Of a stretch of 51,621 bases of DNA, positions 39,637-48,227 are shown one piece after another (positions within the stretch are counted from its first letter, which is position 1; each line of letters begins with the position of its first letter). The DNA lies in NCBI RefSeq assembly GCF_002157355.1, contig NZ_LYMK01000049.1, positions 1 to 51,621 on the forward strand, read 5' to 3'. This DNA is from Variovorax sp. JS1663. Lineage in GTDB: Bacteria; Pseudomonadota; Gammaproteobacteria; Burkholderiales; Burkholderiaceae_C. A program made the translations under genes and the position numbers. The notes below the pieces were generated by a model. The model was not told the origin of the DNA. It saw nothing but the letters and a program-made list of their open reading frames with translations, and ran no database searches.

Positions 39637-40068
39637 ATGGCCGCTGCCGTGCGAGTGGTGTTCGACACCAACGTGGTCCTGTCCGCTCTGGTGTTCGGCG
39701 GGCCTGCAACGCGCCGGCTGCGCGGGCTGTGGCAGCAGGGGGCCTGCACGCCCCTGGTCAGCAGGGCGACGGCCGGGGAGCTGGTGCGGGTGCTGGCCTA
39801 TCCGAAGTTCAGGTTGTCGCCGGCCGAGCGCGAGGAACTGCTGGCCGACTACCTGCCTTACGCCGAGGTGGTCATGCTGCCCGAGCCGCCACCCGCCGTG
39901 CCGCCGTGTCGCGATCCCTTCGACCTCCCTTTTCTGCAGCTGGCTGCAGCCGGCAAGGCCACGTTGGTCAGCGGCGACCGCGACCTGCTGGTGCTTGCCG
40001 GGCAGGCCGCCTTTCCCATCGTCGGGATCGAGCCTTTTCTGGGAGGCTTCGACGCCTCCCGAACGTAG
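39637..40068 (+). CDS. PIN-domain ribonuclease toxin
   Basis: A 143-residue PIN protein (COG1569-like). Acidic residues that bind metal are visible in VVFDTNVVLSALVF (Asp10), with the conserved Glu in the TAGELVRVL helix, RDPFDLPFLQLA, and SGDRDLLVL (terminal Asp pair). Such toxins cleave RNA. It is co-transcribed with the antitoxin and converges on the kinase gene, ending 2 bp from it. Confidence 0.87.
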   Translation: MAAAVRVVFDTNVVLSALVFGGPATRRLRGLWQQGACTPLVSRATAGELVRVLAYPKFRLSPAEREELLADYLPYAEVVMLPEPPPAVPPCRDPFDLPFLQLAAAGKATLVSGDRDLLVLAGQAAFPIVGIEPFLGGFDASRT

Positions 40069-40070
40069 CC

Positions 40071-40997
40071 TCAGCGCAGCTCCGCGCGCCTCGGAAGGTC
40101 CGCGCCGCGGCGCGAGCAGGTGAGGGCGGCTGCGCGGGCCGCGAAGCCGAGGGCTTGGCCGAGCGCTTCGGCGCCGAGCCCGGCGAGCGCCTCGGGCGTG
40201 AGGGCGTCCTGCTCGTCCAGCCAGGCCAGCAGCGCCGCCTGGAAGGTGTCGCCGGCGCCGACGGTGTCCACCACCGTGACGGCCGGGGAGGGCGTGTCGA
40301 TGCGGCGTTCGCGGGTCCAGGCGGTGGCCCCGTCGCGGCCGCGGGTGACGACCACCAGCGCCGCGCCCAGCGCCAGCCAGCGCGCGGCCACCTGCTCGGG
40401 CGTCTCGTCCGGGTAGAGCAGGGCCAGGTCCTCGTCGCTGGTCTTCATCAGGTGCGCGATCGGCGCCATGAAGGCGACCACCTCGCGCCAATGCGCCAGG
40501 TCGGGCTCGACGTTGAGGCGCACGTTCAGGTCATAGGCGACCAGGCGTTGCACGCACTCGCGCGCGGCCAGCGCACGCAGGGCGCTGCCCACCGGCTCCA
40601 CCGCCAGCGCGTAGGAGCCGAGTTGCAGCACGCGTGCGGCCGATGGCAGCGCCGGCAGGTTCTCGTGCGTGATCTGCCGGTCTGCCGCGTCCTTGCCGTG
40701 GAAGGCGTAGCGCGGCACGCCGGCGGCGTCCACGCTGACCACGCTGAGCGTGCTGGGCGCGTCGCTGCGCAGCACCAGCGAGGTGTCGACGCCCTCGGCC
40801 CGCAGCGAGGCCAGCAGCCGCTCGCCCGAGGCGTCGGTCGACAGGCCCGTCAGGAAGGCCACCGGCCGCTCCAGCCGCGCCAGCCCCTGCGCCACATTGA
40901 GCGGCGAGCCGCCGATGCGCGCATCGAGCGCCAGGCCGGTGGCCGTGGGCTCGCCCATGTAGACGTCCATCAGCGCTTCGCCGCAGACCACGAACAT
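40071..40997 (-). CDS. PfkB-family carbohydrate kinase
   Basis: A 308-residue sugar kinase of the ribokinase fold. It has N-terminal VCGEALMDVYMGEPTATG, GGSPLNVAQGLARL, and the C-terminal signature VVDTVGAGDTFQAALLAWL with the catalytic aspartate. The sequence looks like the fructokinase subgroup, but the substrate (fructose, ribose or another sugar) cannot be fixed. It is the last gene of the leftward sugar operon, separated from the binding-protein gene by an intergenic repeat. Confidence 0.88.
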   Translation of the reverse strand: MFVVCGEALMDVYMGEPTATGLALDARIGGSPLNVAQGLARLERPVAFLTGLSTDASGERLLASLRAEGVDTSLVLRSDAPSTLSVVSVDAAGVPRYAFHGKDAADRQITHENLPALPSAARVLQLGSYALAVEPVGSALRALAARECVQRLVAYDLNVRLNVEPDLAHWREVVAFMAPIAHLMKTSDEDLALLYPDETPEQVAARWLALGAALVVVTRGRDGATAWTRERRIDTPSPAVTVVDTVGAGDTFQAALLAWLDEQDALTPEALAGLGAEALGQALGFAARAAALTCSRRGADLPRRAELR

Positions 40998-41038
40998 GGC
41001 ATACCTTCGAAGAGTTTCATGCGGTTGATACCGAGACC

Positions 41039-41120
41039 AGTCCGCCGCCGGGCCGCCCCAAGGCGGACTGAGGCCCCCTCGGGGGGGCGCGAGTACACGA
41101 AGTGACGGAGCTTGGGGGCC
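41039..41120 (+). repeat. Comamonad intergenic repeat, copy B
   Basis: Two hairpins in sequence: AGTCCGCC (41039-41046) with GGCGGACT (41062-41069), then GCCCCC-TC-GGGGGGGC (41073-41088), followed by ACACGAAGTG and a GGGGG run. Matches copy A near 7357 in order and orientation on the plus strand. It lies between the binding-protein and kinase genes and could stabilise or attenuate the message between them. Confidence 0.7.
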
Positions 41121-41124
41121 ATAT

Positions 41125-42063
41125 TCAGCGCGGGGCTTGCCAGCCTTTGTAGTCCTTGACGTTGGTGCGCGTGATCAGCGTCGAGGGCAGCAGCGTCATC
41201 GGGTCGGCGGGCTTCTTGCCGTTCATGATGTCCTGGCCGATCTCCACCGCCTTCTGCGCGATCATGTACGGGTCCTGGCTGGCGGAGGCCTGCACCTGGG
41301 TGTCGCTCTTGAGCGCGGTCTCGATGTCGGGCGCGCCGTCGACCGAGGTGATGATGATGTTCTTGCGGTTGAGCTGCCGGGCCGCCAGGTCGGTGCCGAT
41401 GGCCTGCGGGTCGTTGATGGCGAACACCGCATCCACCTTGGGGAAGCGCGTCAGGTGGTTCTGCATCACGTTGAGCCCACCCTCGCGCGAGCCCTTGGCG
41501 TCCTGGTCGTCCGACAGGATCTTGATGTCCGGGCTTTTCTTCAGCACCGACTTGCAGCCGTTGACGCGGTCGATCACCGCCGACACCTGCGGCCCGTTCT
41601 GGATGATCACGTTGCCCTTGCCGCCGAGCTTCTCGACGATGTACTGGCAGGCGATCTCGCCGGCCTGCACGTTGTTGGTCTGCACGGTCGCGTCGGCGCC
41701 GTTGGCCGCCACGTCCACGCCCACCACCACGATGCCGGCCTTCTTGGCCTTCTGCAGGGCAGGTTCGATGGCCTTGGCATCGATCGCGTTGACCAGGATC
41801 ATGTCCACGCCCGAGGCGATGAAGCCGTCGATCTGCGAGAACTGCTTGTTCAGGTCGTAGTCGGCCGACAGCGCGTTCACCTTCGCGCTCGGGTTGTACT
41901 GCTTGACCTTCGCCTCCGCGCCCTTGGCGAGCGAGACGAAGAAGGGGTTGCCCATCGAGCCGAGCGTGATGCCGACGCTCTTGATCTGCTTGTTCTGGGC
42001 CTGCACGGCGGAGGTGCCGAGCAGCGAGGCCACGAGGGCCAGGGCGATCATGGATTTGCGCAT
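41125..42063 (-). CDS. Sugar ABC transporter periplasmic binding protein (RbsB-like)
   Basis: A 312-residue periplasmic protein. The signal peptide is at about 1-22 (MIALALVASLLGTSAVQA). The binding fold begins SVGITLGSMGNPFFVSLAKGAE, has ILVNAIDAKAIEPALQKAKKAGI and DAVFAINDPQAIGTDLA. Similar to ribose/fructose/xylose binding proteins; the exact sugar is not evident. GGAG precedes the ATG. It is 39 bp downstream of the permease gene. Confidence 0.9.
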   Translation of the reverse strand: MRKSMIALALVASLLGTSAVQAQNKQIKSVGITLGSMGNPFFVSLAKGAEAKVKQYNPSAKVNALSADYDLNKQFSQIDGFIASGVDMILVNAIDAKAIEPALQKAKKAGIVVVGVDVAANGADATVQTNNVQAGEIACQYIVEKLGGKGNVIIQNGPQVSAVIDRVNGCKSVLKKSPDIKILSDDQDAKGSREGGLNVMQNHLTRFPKVDAVFAINDPQAIGTDLAARQLNRKNIIITSVDGAPDIETALKSDTQVQASASQDPYMIAQKAVEIGQDIMNGKKPADPMTLLPSTLITRTNVKDYKGWQAPR

Positions 42064-42102
42064 GGGAGAGTCTCCAGGGTGGTTGTAGAGGAAGGGAAGG
42101 GG

Positions 42103-43116
42103 TCAGGTACGCGCCGAATCTTTTCGGCGATAGCGGTCCAGCGCGACCGCGCCGATGATCACCAGGCCCTTGACGATGTACTGCCAGATGTCGGACACGC
42201 CCATCAGGATCAGGCCGTTGGTCAGCACCGCGATGATCAGCGCGCCGACCAGCGTGCCCAGGATGGAGCCGGTGCCACCGACGAAGCTGGTGCCGCCCAG
42301 GATCACGGCCGCGATCGCATCGAGTTCGTAGGAGGCACCCAGCTGCAGCCCGTTGGCCGCATAGAGCCGGGCCGAGGCCATCACGCCGCCCAGGCCGGAC
42401 AGCAGCCCCGAGGCGCAGTACACGAACAGCAGCACCGCCCAGACCTTGATGCCGGCCAGCCGCGCCGCCTCCGGGTTGCCGCCGACCGAGTAGATGTTCA
42501 GCCCCAGCACCGTGCGGCGCAGGATGAACCAGGACAGTGCCACCACCGCGAAGGCGATGATCACCAGCCAGGGCACGCCCAGCACCTCGCCGTTGCCGAT
42601 GAAGGCGAAGGGCAGCTGGGGGTTGAACACCGTGGTGTCGCTGCCCAGCAGCCGCGCGATGCCGCGCACCGCGGTGAGCGAGCCCAGCGTCACGATGAAG
42701 GGCGGCAGCTTGAGGAAGGCGATCAGCACGCCGTTGATCAGCCCGAACAGCAGGCCGCAGCCCAGGCCCGCCGCGATGCCCAGCATGCCCAGGCCCGGAA
42801 TGGTCGACACCAGCATCGCGGACACGGCCGAGGCCGCGAGGATCGAGCCCACCGAGAGGTCGATGCCCGCGGTCAGGATCACGAAGGTCATGCCGGCGGC
42901 CAGCACGATGTTGATGGAGGCCTGCTGCGAGACGATCGACAGGTTCTGCAGGCTGAAGAAGTTCTCGCTCGCGAAGCTGAAGCCGATGCACAGCAGCACC
43001 AGCACCGGCAGCATGCCGAGGGCGCGCATGATGTCCTTGCCGGAGGCGCCGCGCAGGGCGCCGGGCGCGGGGGGGTGGCCGACCGCCGCGAAGGCGGGAA
43101 GAGTCTGCTTGCTCAT
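42103..43116 (-). CDS. Sugar ABC transporter permease (RbsC-like)
   Basis: A 337-residue inner-membrane permease of the BPD_transp_2 family. It has AAGMTFVILTAGIDLSVGSILA, PPFIVTLGSLTAVRGIA, GGNPEAARLAGI and AVILGGTSFVGGTGSILGTLVGA, all typical of RbsC. CAGGAGA lies 5 bases before the ATG at 43116; a longer in-frame extension up to 43230 runs over the ATPase gene and is rejected. Confidence 0.92.
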   Translation of the reverse strand: MSKQTLPAFAAVGHPPAPGALRGASGKDIMRALGMLPVLVLLCIGFSFASENFFSLQNLSIVSQQASINIVLAAGMTFVILTAGIDLSVGSILAASAVSAMLVSTIPGLGMLGIAAGLGCGLLFGLINGVLIAFLKLPPFIVTLGSLTAVRGIARLLGSDTTVFNPQLPFAFIGNGEVLGVPWLVIIAFAVVALSWFILRRTVLGLNIYSVGGNPEAARLAGIKVWAVLLFVYCASGLLSGLGGVMASARLYAANGLQLGASYELDAIAAVILGGTSFVGGTGSILGTLVGALIIAVLTNGLILMGVSDIWQYIVKGLVIIGAVALDRYRRKDSART

Positions 43117-43150
43117 GATGTCTCCTGGGGGATGGGGTCCGTGCGAAACG

Positions 43151-44698
43151 TCAATGCAGCACGGGGGCATGGATGGCCGCCGCGCCGGTGGCCAGCGCGA
43201 CGATGTTTTCCTGCGTGATGGCCAGGGCACTCGAGCCGCCGACCTCGCCGACCAGGTGGCCTTCGCGCATCACGATCACGCGGTCGCAGATGCCCACCAC
43301 CTCGGCCAGTTCGCTGGAGATGACGAGCACGGCGACGCCGCGGCGCGCCAGCTCGTCGATCAGCCGGTAGATCTCGCTCTTGGCGCCGATGTCCACGCCG
43401 CGCGTGGGCTCGTCCAGGATCAGCACGCGGGGAGCCAGCTCCAGCAGCCGCGCGAGCAGCACCTTCTGCTGGTTGCCGCCGGAGAGCGAGCCCACGTTCA
43501 CGCGCGGCGAGGCCACCCGGATCGACAGCTGCGAGATGGCGTCGCGGGCGCGCTGCGCGGCGCGTTTGCCGTCCATCACGCCGCCGGCCTTCGCGTCGCG
43601 CGGGCTCACCATGACGTTGATGTTGTCGCGCACCGAGAGGTCGAGGAACAGGCCCTGGCCCTTGCGGTCCTCGGTCAGGTAGAGGATGCCGGAGCGGATG
43701 GCGTCGATCGGCCGCTGGATGTCGAGCACGGGGCCGCTGCCGTTGAGCTGGACCTCGCCGCCGGTGCGCACGTCGGCGCCGAAGATCAGCCGCGCCAGCT
43801 CGGTGCGGCCGGCGCCGACCAGTCCGGCCAGGCCCAGCACCTCGCCCGCATGCAGCTCGAAGCTACAGCCGTGCACGCGCCGGCCGTCGCGCAGGTCGCG
43901 CACGGTGAGCGCCGTCTCGCCCGTGTGCTGGCCGTGGTGCTCCTTGCGGTAGAAGCCGGAGAGGTCGCGGCCCACCATCATCTTCACCAGCTTGTCGCGC
44001 GACAGCTCGGCGCGGGCGAGGGTGCCGACGTAGCTGCCGTCGCGCAGCACCGTCACCTCGTCGGCCAGCTCGTCGATCTCGTCCATGCGGTGGCTGATGT
44101 AGAGGATGGCCAGGCCCTCGTCGCGCAGCCGGCGGATCAGCGCGAACAGGCGGTCGGTCTCGTGGGTGGACAGCGGCGTGGTCGGCTCGTCCATCACCAG
44201 GATGCGGCAGTCGAAGTGCACGGCGCGCGCGATCTCCACCAGCTGGCGCTGCGCGATCGACAGCTCGGCCACGCGGGTGGACGACCCGAAGTCCGCGCCC
44301 AGGCGCTTGAGCGTGGCCTCGCACGCGGCATGCATGCCGGCGCGGTCGACCAGGCCGCCGCGGCGCAGCGGCCGGCCCATGTAGATGTTCTCGGCTGCCG
44401 TGAGGTTGGCCGCGAGGCTCAGCTCCTGGTAGATCACCGACACGCCCAGGTGCTTGGCCGCGAGCGGCCCGTCGATGTGCACCGGCTTGCCGTCGATCAG
44501 GATCTCGGCGCCGGGGTCGGGCATGTAGGCGCCCGACAGCACCTTCATCAGCGTCGACTTGCCGGCGCCGTTCTCGCCCATCAGGGCGTGCACGCGGCCG
44601 GCGCTGGCGCGCAGCTGCACGTCCTGCAGCGCCTTCACGCCGGGGAAGGTCTTGGAGATCCTGCGCAGCTCGAGCAGCGCGGGCGGGGAGTCATGCAT
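43151..44698 (-). CDS. Sugar ABC transporter ATPase, double-domain (RbsA-like)
   Basis: A 515-residue protein with two ATPase halves. Half 1 has Walker A GENGAGKSTLM near 41, signature LSIAQRQLVEIARA, Walker B ILVMDEPTTPLS and switch YISHRMDE. Half 2 has a degenerate P-loop (GLVGAGRTELARLIFG), signature SLSGGNQQKVLLARLL and LILDEPTRGVD. This layout is normal for RbsA/XylG. Its start overlaps the 3' end of the ROK gene by 8 bp, so all genes of the locus seem coupled. Confidence 0.93.
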   Translation of the reverse strand: MHDSPPALLELRRISKTFPGVKALQDVQLRASAGRVHALMGENGAGKSTLMKVLSGAYMPDPGAEILIDGKPVHIDGPLAAKHLGVSVIYQELSLAANLTAAENIYMGRPLRRGGLVDRAGMHAACEATLKRLGADFGSSTRVAELSIAQRQLVEIARAVHFDCRILVMDEPTTPLSTHETDRLFALIRRLRDEGLAILYISHRMDEIDELADEVTVLRDGSYVGTLARAELSRDKLVKMMVGRDLSGFYRKEHHGQHTGETALTVRDLRDGRRVHGCSFELHAGEVLGLAGLVGAGRTELARLIFGADVRTGGEVQLNGSGPVLDIQRPIDAIRSGILYLTEDRKGQGLFLDLSVRDNINVMVSPRDAKAGGVMDGKRAAQRARDAISQLSIRVASPRVNVGSLSGGNQQKVLLARLLELAPRVLILDEPTRGVDIGAKSEIYRLIDELARRGVAVLVISSELAEVVGICDRVIVMREGHLVGEVGGSSALAITQENIVALATGAAAIHAPVLH

Positions 44699-45935
44699 TC
44701 GCCGTCTCCTGTGAGTGGGGGTGGAAGCGACCGCGCAGCAGGTCGGCGCGCGGCGAGAAGTTGAAGAACATCGGCAGGCTGGCCGCGCCGATGGCGCCGG
44801 CGTCGGCTCGGAAGCTGCCGCGCACGATGCGCGGGGTCTGGCGCGCCTCGGGCGCGATGGCGCGCAGGCCGGCGTCGAGGGACTGCATCAGTTGGTCGAT
44901 CAGGCCGCTGTCGATGTCGCAGTCGATCACCACCACCGGCAGGTCCAGCACCGCGAGCGAGGCGCGGGTGGAGGGCACCAGCGCGTCGATGCAGTCCTCC
45001 AGCCATTCCTGCACTTCGGCGCGGCCGGCCTGCACGCAGGCCTCCAGGTCGGCATGGCCCTGCACCGCGATGCCGTGGTGGCGCAGGTGGCGGGTCAGTG
45101 CGTTCAGCGAGGCGCGCGACAGCAGGATGTCCCAGCGCCGCACCGGCGCCGGCGCGGAGTCCAGCCGGCTGGGCGGCACCGGCATCAGGCCGAGGTCGGC
45201 CGCGTTGCCGGTGCTGCCGCGCAGGCTCTCGCCGCCGATCACCGCGCCGGCACCCAGCGCCGCCCCGATGAAGACGTAGAGGAAGTCGTTCTCCTCGCGG
45301 CCGATGCCGAAGAACAGTTCGGCGATCGCGGCGGCGTTGCCGTCGTTCTCCTTGAACACCGGCTGGCCGGTGGCCTGCGCCAGCATTTCGCCGAAGTCCA
45401 CCTCGTCCCAGATGCGGAAGTCGGCCTCCAGGTCGAGCTCGCGCAGCCACGCGCCGAGGTTGTAGGGTTGGGCCAGGCCGATGCCCGTCAGGCGGCGGCG
45501 CTGCGCGGCATCGAGGCGTTCGGTCATGCGCTGCACGTCCTCGCGCACCAGGGCCAGGGCCTTGTCGGGGTGGGGCAGGAGCACGTCGTGCGCCGCACGC
45601 GCGAGGATGCGGCCGCCCAGGTCGATCAGCACGGTCTCGATGCTGGTGCGGTCCAGCCGCACGCCGATGCCGTAGGCGCCCTCGGGGTTGACGCGGTAGA
45701 GGCCGGCGGGCTGGCCGCGCTGGCCTTCCTGGCGCCGGCCGGCCGGCTCGATCAGCCGCGACTCCTCCAGCGACTGCACGATGCTGCCCACCGCGGTGTT
45801 GGTGAGCTGGGCCCAGCGCGCCAGGTCGGCCTTGGAGGCCTCGCCGGCCCGGCGCAGGCGCTGCAGCAGGCTGCGCTCGTTGTAGAGGCGCAGGTTCACC
45901 GAGTTGGTGCCTCGACCGGGGCCGGCTGTCGTCAC
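44691..45935 (-). CDS. ROK-family transcriptional regulator
   Basis: A 414-residue repressor with an N-terminal winged helix (LLQRLRRAGEASKADLARWAQLTNTAVGSIVQSLEESRLIE) and a ROK sugar-sensing domain (FKENDGNAAAIAELFFG, VFIGAALGAGAVIGGESLRGSTG). The usual ROK zinc motif (CxCGxxGC) and its Gly-His partner are absent (LGLMPVPP instead), so this is a zinc-free variant. The GTG at 45935 has AAGGAG 7 bases upstream. It heads the sugar operon and probably represses it. Confidence 0.9.
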   Translation of the reverse strand: MTTAGPGRGTNSVNLRLYNERSLLQRLRRAGEASKADLARWAQLTNTAVGSIVQSLEESRLIEPAGRRQEGQRGQPAGLYRVNPEGAYGIGVRLDRTSIETVLIDLGGRILARAAHDVLLPHPDKALALVREDVQRMTERLDAAQRRRLTGIGLAQPYNLGAWLRELDLEADFRIWDEVDFGEMLAQATGQPVFKENDGNAAAIAELFFGIGREENDFLYVFIGAALGAGAVIGGESLRGSTGNAADLGLMPVPPSRLDSAPAPVRRWDILLSRASLNALTRHLRHHGIAVQGHADLEACVQAGRAEVQEWLEDCIDALVPSTRASLAVLDLPVVVIDCDIDSGLIDQLMQSLDAGLRAIAPEARQTPRIVRGSFRADAGAIGAASLPMFFNFSPRADLLRGRFHPHSQETANA

Positions 45936-46298
45936 GGGCTGTCTCCTTGCGGCTTATTAATTAATTCAAGTTGAATAAATAGTAGAAGCCGATGCGTCGA
46001 ACGCCATCCAGGGTTAACCCGGAAAAATGCAAGAAAGTATGGAAACAGGCCCTTCGGGCGCAGCGGACCCAGGGGCCGCGTGCATCCCCGTATCGGGCGA
46101 GCGGGTGCGCTCGGGGCTCGATCGACGCCTAGGGGACACGGCGCCTGGGGCGCCAGAATCCCAGTACAAACCCCCATTTCGCGCGAATATCGTACGAAAT
46201 TGATCGATCATCGATTCGTCGCGCTGGCCAAGCCGTTGCCCGCAGGGGTGCCCGCCGCCTACAGTCCGCTCCGCCCACCCCCAACGGAGACACACCTC
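45936..46298. promoter_or_regulatory. Divergent intergenic region between ROK and MHS-carrier genes
   Basis: A 363-bp gap with no gene. It is AT-rich near 45950-45985. It has several perfect palindromes: GGGTTAACCC (46011-46020), TCGTACGA (46190-46197) and TGATCGATCA (46201-46210), in addition to the ATTCAA dyad listed separately. The last two lie about 90-110 bp before the carrier gene and may bind its regulator. I could not define promoter hexamers with confidence. Confidence 0.45.
45964..45976. promoter_or_regulatory. Probable ROK operator
   Basis: ATTCAA-G-TTGAAT, a 13-bp dyad inside an AT-rich island (TTATTAATTA on one side, AAATAG on the other), 28 bp upstream of the GTG of the ROK gene. 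NagC/Mlc-type regulators favour AT-rich dyads of this sort. Confidence 0.5.
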
Positions 46299-47705
46299 AT
46301 GAGCAAATCCCAGGAGCACGAGCCGCAAGGCCGGCATCAGTCGAAGAAGGCCGCCGCCAGCGGCTGGATCGGCTCGGCGCTCGAGTACTACGACTTCTTC
46401 ATCTACGCGACCGCGGCTTCGCTGATCTTTCCGCAGATCTTCTTCCCCAAGGGCGATCCCGCCATCGCGATCGTCGCTTCGCTGGCGACCTACGGCGTCG
46501 GCTACGTGGCCCGGCCCATCGGCGCCTTCTTCCTCGGCCACTGGGGCGACACCCACGGCCGCAAGCAGGTGCTGGTCCTCTGCATGTTCCTGATGGGCTT
46601 CTCGACCATCGCGGTCGGCCTGCTGCCCACCTACGACCAGGTCGGCCTGCTGGCACCGGTGCTGCTGGTGGTCTGCCGCCTGGTCCAGGGCTTCGCGGTT
46701 GCCGGCGAAATCTCGGGCGCCAGCTCGATGATCCTGGAGCACGCGCCCTTTGGCCGGCGCGGATTCTTCGCCAGCTTCACGCTGCAGGGCGTGCAGGCCG
46801 GCCAGATCCTGGCCGCGGCCGTGTTCCTGCCGCTGGCCCACTACATGCCCACCGAGGAGTTCAACAGCTGGGGCTGGCGCATTCCCTTCCTGCTGAGCTT
46901 CATCGTGATCGTCGCCGGCTACATCATCCGCAGGGAAGTGGACGAGACGCCCGCCTTCGCCGAGGAAGGCCAGCAGCAGCAGCGCCCGCGCTCGCCCATC
47001 GTCGACGCCTTCAAGTACAGCTGGAAGGACATGATCCGCGTCATCTGCATGGCGCTGATGAACGTGATCCCCGTCGTCGCCACCATCTTCGGCGCGGCCT
47101 ATGCGGTGCAGTCGGCCTACGGCATCGGCTTCGCGAAGGACATCTACCTGTGGATTCCGGTGCTCGGCAACATCCTCGCGGTGGTGGTCATTCCCTACGT
47201 GGGCAACCTGTCGGACCGCATCGGCCGCAAGCCGCCCATCATCTTCGGCGCGCTGGCTTCCGGGCTGCTGGCCTTCGGCTATCTCTATGCGATCAGCATC
47301 AAGAGCGTGCCGCTGGCCATCTGCATGTCGCTCCTGATGTGGGGCGTGGTCTACCAGGGCTACAACGCGGTGTTCCCGAGCTTCTACCCCGAGCTCTTCC
47401 CGACCCGCACCCGCGTCTCGGCCATGGCGATCTCGCAGAACATCGGAACCGCCATCACCGCCATGCTGCCGGCCCTGTTCGCCACGGTGGCGCCTCCCGG
47501 CGCGGCCAACATCCCGCTGATCGTCGGCTCGCTGGCCTTCGGCATCACGGTGATCGCGGCGATCGCTGCGCTGAGTGCCCGCGAGACCTACCGCATCCAC
47601 ATGAACGACCTCGGCAATGCCGACGCGGTGCCGGTGCCGAAGCCGGAGTACGAGCGGCTGCGTGAGGAGACGCTGGTCCAAGGGCGAGCGATGAAGGCGG
47701 CTTGA
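46299..47705 (+). CDS. MFS transporter, metabolite:H+ symporter (MHS) family
   Basis: A 468-residue inner-membrane symporter. It begins SGWIGSALEYYDFFIYATAASLIFPQIFF, the MHS signature, with GHWGDTHGRKQVLVL (motif A) and GRRGFFASFTLQGVQAG, and later GNLSDRIGRKPPIIFGA. The family transports organic acids, shikimate or betaines; the substrate is not evident. CGGAGAC lies 9 bases before the ATG at 46299. It stands alone with its own terminator. Confidence 0.92.
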   Translation: MSKSQEHEPQGRHQSKKAAASGWIGSALEYYDFFIYATAASLIFPQIFFPKGDPAIAIVASLATYGVGYVARPIGAFFLGHWGDTHGRKQVLVLCMFLMGFSTIAVGLLPTYDQVGLLAPVLLVVCRLVQGFAVAGEISGASSMILEHAPFGRRGFFASFTLQGVQAGQILAAAVFLPLAHYMPTEEFNSWGWRIPFLLSFIVIVAGYIIRREVDETPAFAEEGQQQQRPRSPIVDAFKYSWKDMIRVICMALMNVIPVVATIFGAAYAVQSAYGIGFAKDIYLWIPVLGNILAVVVIPYVGNLSDRIGRKPPIIFGALASGLLAFGYLYAISIKSVPLAICMSLLMWGVVYQGYNAVFPSFYPELFPTRTRVSAMAISQNIGTAITAMLPALFATVAPPGAANIPLIVGSLAFGITVIAAIAALSARETYRIHMNDLGNADAVPVPKPEYERLREETLVQGRAMKAA

Positions 47706-47747
47706 GAAGCATTGAGATCGTGTCGGGTTCGGAGGAACTCGACGCCG

Positions 47748-48227
47748 TCAGTCGATGAAAGCGGGAAAGGGCAATGTGGAGTCATTGCCCTTTTTTGCGT
47801 CCGCCCTTGCCAGCGTTGCCGCCTTCTTCAAGTGCTTTTCGCGCTCGACAATCGCCAGCGCCTTCGCTCTGGCATCGCCGTACTTGGAAATCACGAACGC
47901 CTGGAATTGAGTGATGTTGCCGACGCGCGTGCGCGCCACCCATGCTTGGGGAACCCCATTGCGGCCTATGCGTAGGTGCACGCCAGAAACGCCAGAGGTG
48001 TTGCTGCTGTTGGTGAAGCCGGTGCTTGGCACTCGCAAGGCTATTGGAGGGTCAACCACGACGGCCTCGGGATCGGGCGCGTGCGCATCAAGATGCCGAA
48101 GTCCTTCTGCATTCAGCCTACCCCCGAGATGCAGCCGTGGTTCCCATTTGCACATGGTGCAGTTGCGGCATTTGGCCCGCGATAGCTTGGCGAAAATGTT
48201 GCGCCACTGCTCGTTGTGTGTGTGCAA
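47748..48227 (-). CDS. AP2-like DNA-binding-domain protein
   Basis: A 159-residue protein of unknown role. Residues about 76-135 resemble the bacterial AP2 domain found in homing endonucleases and phage proteins: NTSGVSGVHLRIGRNGVPQAW, then a beta-rich stretch and an amphipathic helix (DARAKALAIVEREKHLKKAA). A small Cys cluster, CRNCTMC, is near residue 21. The N-terminal half (up to about 70) is less convincing and the true start may be downstream. It marks the beginning of accessory DNA; the AP2 call is my reading of the pattern and unverified. Confidence 0.5.
   Translation of the reverse strand: MHTHNEQWRNIFAKLSRAKCRNCTMCKWEPRLHLGGRLNAEGLRHLDAHAPDPEAVVVDPPIALRVPSTGFTNSSNTSGVSGVHLRIGRNGVPQAWVARTRVGNITQFQAFVISKYGDARAKALAIVEREKHLKKAATLARADAKKGNDSTLPFPAFID
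47766..47796 (+). terminator. Rho-independent terminator after the MHS carrier
   Basis: Stem AAAGGGCAATG (47766-47776) with CATTGCCCTTT (47783-47793), loop TGGAGT, then T run to 47796. It lies within the 3' end of the oppositely directed AP2-like gene, on whose strand no U run follows. Confidence 0.88.

Noticed and set aside
47976..48185. A 69-codon plus-strand open frame opposite the AP2-like gene
   Set aside because: It has natural-looking segments but no ribosome binding site or family likeness, and the opposite strand has the AP2 pattern.
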